A stretch of DNA of 64,000 bases, from positions 556,815-620,814 of the forward strand of contig NZ_BAAAYO010000021.1 in assembly GCF_039536325.1 (NCBI RefSeq), in the 5' to 3' direction. The stretch is from Paenibacillus_AB hodogayensis. Its GTDB lineage: Bacteria > Bacillota > Bacilli > Paenibacillales > NBRC-103111. How positions within the stretch are numbered: the stretch's first letter is position 1; the number at the start of each line of letters is the position of its first letter. The notes beneath the pieces were generated by a model, which did not search any database, was not told where the DNA came from, and was given only the letters and a program-made list of their open reading frames with translations. The translations under genes were made by a program, and so were the position numbers. Shown piece by piece: positions 62,480 through 64,000 of this stretch.

Positions 62480-62731
62480 AATATCCTCCTAGGGTATGGT
62501 TTAGGTGATCACCTGCTTATACCGTAACACATTCTGGTCCCCCTAAAATTTGGAGTCGTTCGCTATAAGCTTTTACACGTATGGATTTTCTCGGTATTAT
62601 GAGAAATCCATTAAAAAACAATTAGACCATTTTTATTGACAAACAAAATTATCATTTCAATATTGTTGAAAATTATTTTTGAAAAGCGCATTCATCCAAT
62701 TGCAATTTCATCTATCCTTTATCTCGTTGTT
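62480..62731. other. Stretch without a supported gene
   Basis: I see no gene or clear motif beyond the likely promoter of the NlpC/P60 gene. Confidence 0.4.
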
Positions 62732-62926
62732 CTAAAGAATATCCTCGAGACAATTGTTTCTACAGCAGGATCCGGCACCGGTATGGGTGCCACCGAAGCA
62801 GGAAACGGTGCCACTCTTCTTTTTAGTCGAGACCAACTGTTCTGATCTTGATTCATGAAGAAAATATATTTCTCTCTCGGGCATCGTTTCCAAAAGCCAG
62901 CTCATTGCGCTGATCGTCTGCTTCAT
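62732..62926 (-). CDS. Doubtful small ORF with a cysteine-rich end
   Basis: A 64-residue ORF. The first 40 residues are helical-looking (MKQTISAMSWLLETMPEREI). The end, SGTVSCFGGTHTGAGSCCRN followed by NC, is rich in Ser, Thr, Gly and Cys, as in some modified peptide precursors. The only possible ribosome binding site is GGGGAC. No modification enzyme is encoded nearby within the window. Chance or a transposon relic are alternatives. Confidence 0.25.
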   Translation of the reverse strand: MKQTISAMSWLLETMPEREIYFLHESRSEQLVSTKKKSGTVSCFGGTHTGAGSCCRNNCLEDIL

Positions 62927-63057
62927 GCTGTCCCCGACTGCTGCTCACGCCTGTTTGCTGGCCGCAGCTGTATGTAATGGGTTGTCATTGTCTTTGTTAG
63001 ATCCGCCTTTAAGACGTATACTCTTTTGAAGGTTCGGCGACAGTCCATTGGATGGTG

Positions 63058-63231
63058 ATGGTTAATTGCCGCCACGGACTTCGGAATGTCTTCGGGCCTT
63101 TTTCCGATGGCTGGCTGAACGCACTCATCTACCGGGGAATACTAGGAGCGGCTGCTGGCTTCGGTGGCGTTGATTCGGGTTTACGGCCTTACCGGTTATT
63201 CAACTATCGTATCCGTCGTATTATGAACTAA
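63058..63231 (+). CDS. Doubtful small glycine- and arginine-rich ORF
   Basis: A 57-residue frame from ATG 63058: GPFSDGWLNALIYRGILGAA, then AGFGGVDSGLRPYRLFNYRI and RRIMN. Its hydrophobic Gly/Ala centre and basic end are protein-like. The ribosome binding site is weak (GGATGG). Its stop overlaps by four bases the stop region of the convergent acetyltransferase. I do not recognise it. Confidence 0.3.
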   Translation: MVNCRHGLRNVFGPFSDGWLNALIYRGILGAAAGFGGVDSGLRPYRLFNYRIRRIMN

Positions 63232-63822
63232 GCAATAATTTCCCACTCACTTTTTTTAAGCCTGTAATAAATATATCTCTCGTTATCAACCTCGATAATA
63301 TTTTTAAAAATAAACCCGCATTTTTGTATTACTCTATTTGACGATACGTTACGAAAGAGAGCAATAGCATTAAGCACCTCGACGTTCGTATTTTTAAATA
63401 AATACTTGATTAACCCTTGTGCTGCTTGCGTAGTATAACCCCTACCTCTATGGTCCTTCGAAATTGCAAACATGATCTCACGGTTTGGAGTCGGCAATTC
63501 GTCTTTTATTCCAGTACAGCACCAACCGATAAAGTCTCCCGTACCTTTCAATATAATTCCCAAACGAAGACGGAGTTCACCAATGTCCCCATCTTCCGAT
63601 ACAGCATTTAGAAACTGTTTGTTTCCTGGAATTTCGTAGTTTATAAACCAATCTTCTTCTTTGCTCCTTAGATACGTTCCAACCTGGCAAGTATTCATGT
63701 ATTTCAGGTTGCCATGATAAAGAATGGAACTTTTCCAAATCATCAAGTATGTACTCCCTTAGGTAGACATCCTTACAGTCAATCATAAAGAAATTATCTT
63801 CGAAAGCATTATTTGCGCTCAA
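63228..63822 (-). pseudogene. GNAT family acetyltransferase broken by a frameshift
   Basis: The N-terminal part starts at TTG 63822 (GGTGAAGAG upstream) and reads VYLREYILDDLEKFHSLSWQ. At about 63665 the frame shifts by one base in AAAGAAGAAGA, and the rest continues as EDWFINYEIPGNKQFLNAVS and RGRGYTTQAAQGLIKYLF, which is the acetyl-CoA-binding motif A. Together the parts give a RimJ/RimL-like acetyltransferase of about 195 residues. A sequencing error cannot be excluded. Confidence 0.7.
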
Positions 63823-64000
63823 TATCTCTTCACCCGCAGTTCAATTGGTATGAGTTTCCGATAGTATCATAACGTACCCCGATAGCCTTATAATTGGTAA
63901 AGATAAATTCTTGCTGAGCTGCCCGTTACTTCAATGAACATTGCGGTTAGCATAGAAAGTGGACACCGAATAAGGAACGTTAGATAATTAACGTAACGAA

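Noticed and set aside
51684..63997. Short shared motif GGAACGTTAGAT followed by TAACG at 51684 and 63974
   Set aside because: It is only about 20 bases with different spacing. It might mark ends of old insertion elements, but two copies are too few to call.
63950..64000. GTGGACACC near the right edge as an IS3-type insertion end
   Set aside because: The sequence stops before any transposase frame can be seen, so there is no support.

Overview
The window looks like a chromosomal segment of an endospore-forming Paenibacillaceae member (Paenibacillus-like). Supporting signs are strong AGGAGG-type ribosome binding sites, TTG and GTG starts, many AraC-type and YesM/YesN-type regulators, family-1 sugar-binding lipoproteins, a surface protein with SLH anchors, a CwlJ-type spore cortex hydrolase and cre-like operators. 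The genus is inferred from gene content only. No tRNA, rRNA, CRISPR array or complete insertion sequence was seen.

1-17.3 kb is a carbohydrate-utilisation island. It holds the N-terminus of a GH31 protein running off the left edge, four Gfo/Idh/MocA sugar oxidoreductases, two AraC regulators, a LacI regulator, an orphan sugar-binding lipoprotein and two Tat-exported beta-helix proteins. Its most unusual gene (8793-11735) is a GH31 glycosidase-like domain fused to an AraC DNA-binding domain. The GH31 part lacks the expected catalytic aspartates, so it may be a sugar sensor made from a dead enzyme.

17.4-26.7 kb carries a TetR regulator overlapping a second-type methionine aminopeptidase, a CwlJ-like hydrolase, and a 2308-residue surface protein with 20 InlB/Listeria-Bacteroides repeats, two cadherin-like domains, an Fn3-like domain and three SLH domains.

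26.9-33.9 kb resumes the carbohydrate theme: a phytanoyl-CoA dioxygenase-like enzyme, another orphan binding lipoprotein, an NHL propeller and a third Tat beta-helix protein. It then degrades into gene fragments, including the C-terminus of a TraB-family protein.

34.0-49.4 kb is a coherent uptake and degradation locus: YesM/YesN two-component system, binding lipoprotein, two permeases, GH130 mannoside phosphorylase-type enzyme and FAD oxidoreductase. After it come a DUF975 membrane protein, two more orphan binding lipoproteins, GTP cyclohydrolase II and an AraC regulator. No ABC ATPase for sugar import is present, so a shared MsmX-type ATPase elsewhere is likely.

49.7-53.6 kb is a gene graveyard, more AT-rich at its start: a truncated response regulator, a frameshifted DinB-PHP gene, an ABC ATPase fragment, and a DUF5131 fragment joined to a thioredoxin reductase fragment.

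53.6-59.6 kb, on the minus strand, is a cell-envelope module: response regulator, histidine kinase, ABC ATPase and permease, a membrane-anchored protein, two DedA proteins and a PAP2 phosphatase of the BcrC type. Together they suggest undecaprenyl-phosphate recycling or antimicrobial-peptide response.

59.6-64 kb has a decayed IS4-type transposase, two NlpC/P60 cell-wall hydrolases, several doubtful small ORFs and an acetyltransferase broken by a frameshift.
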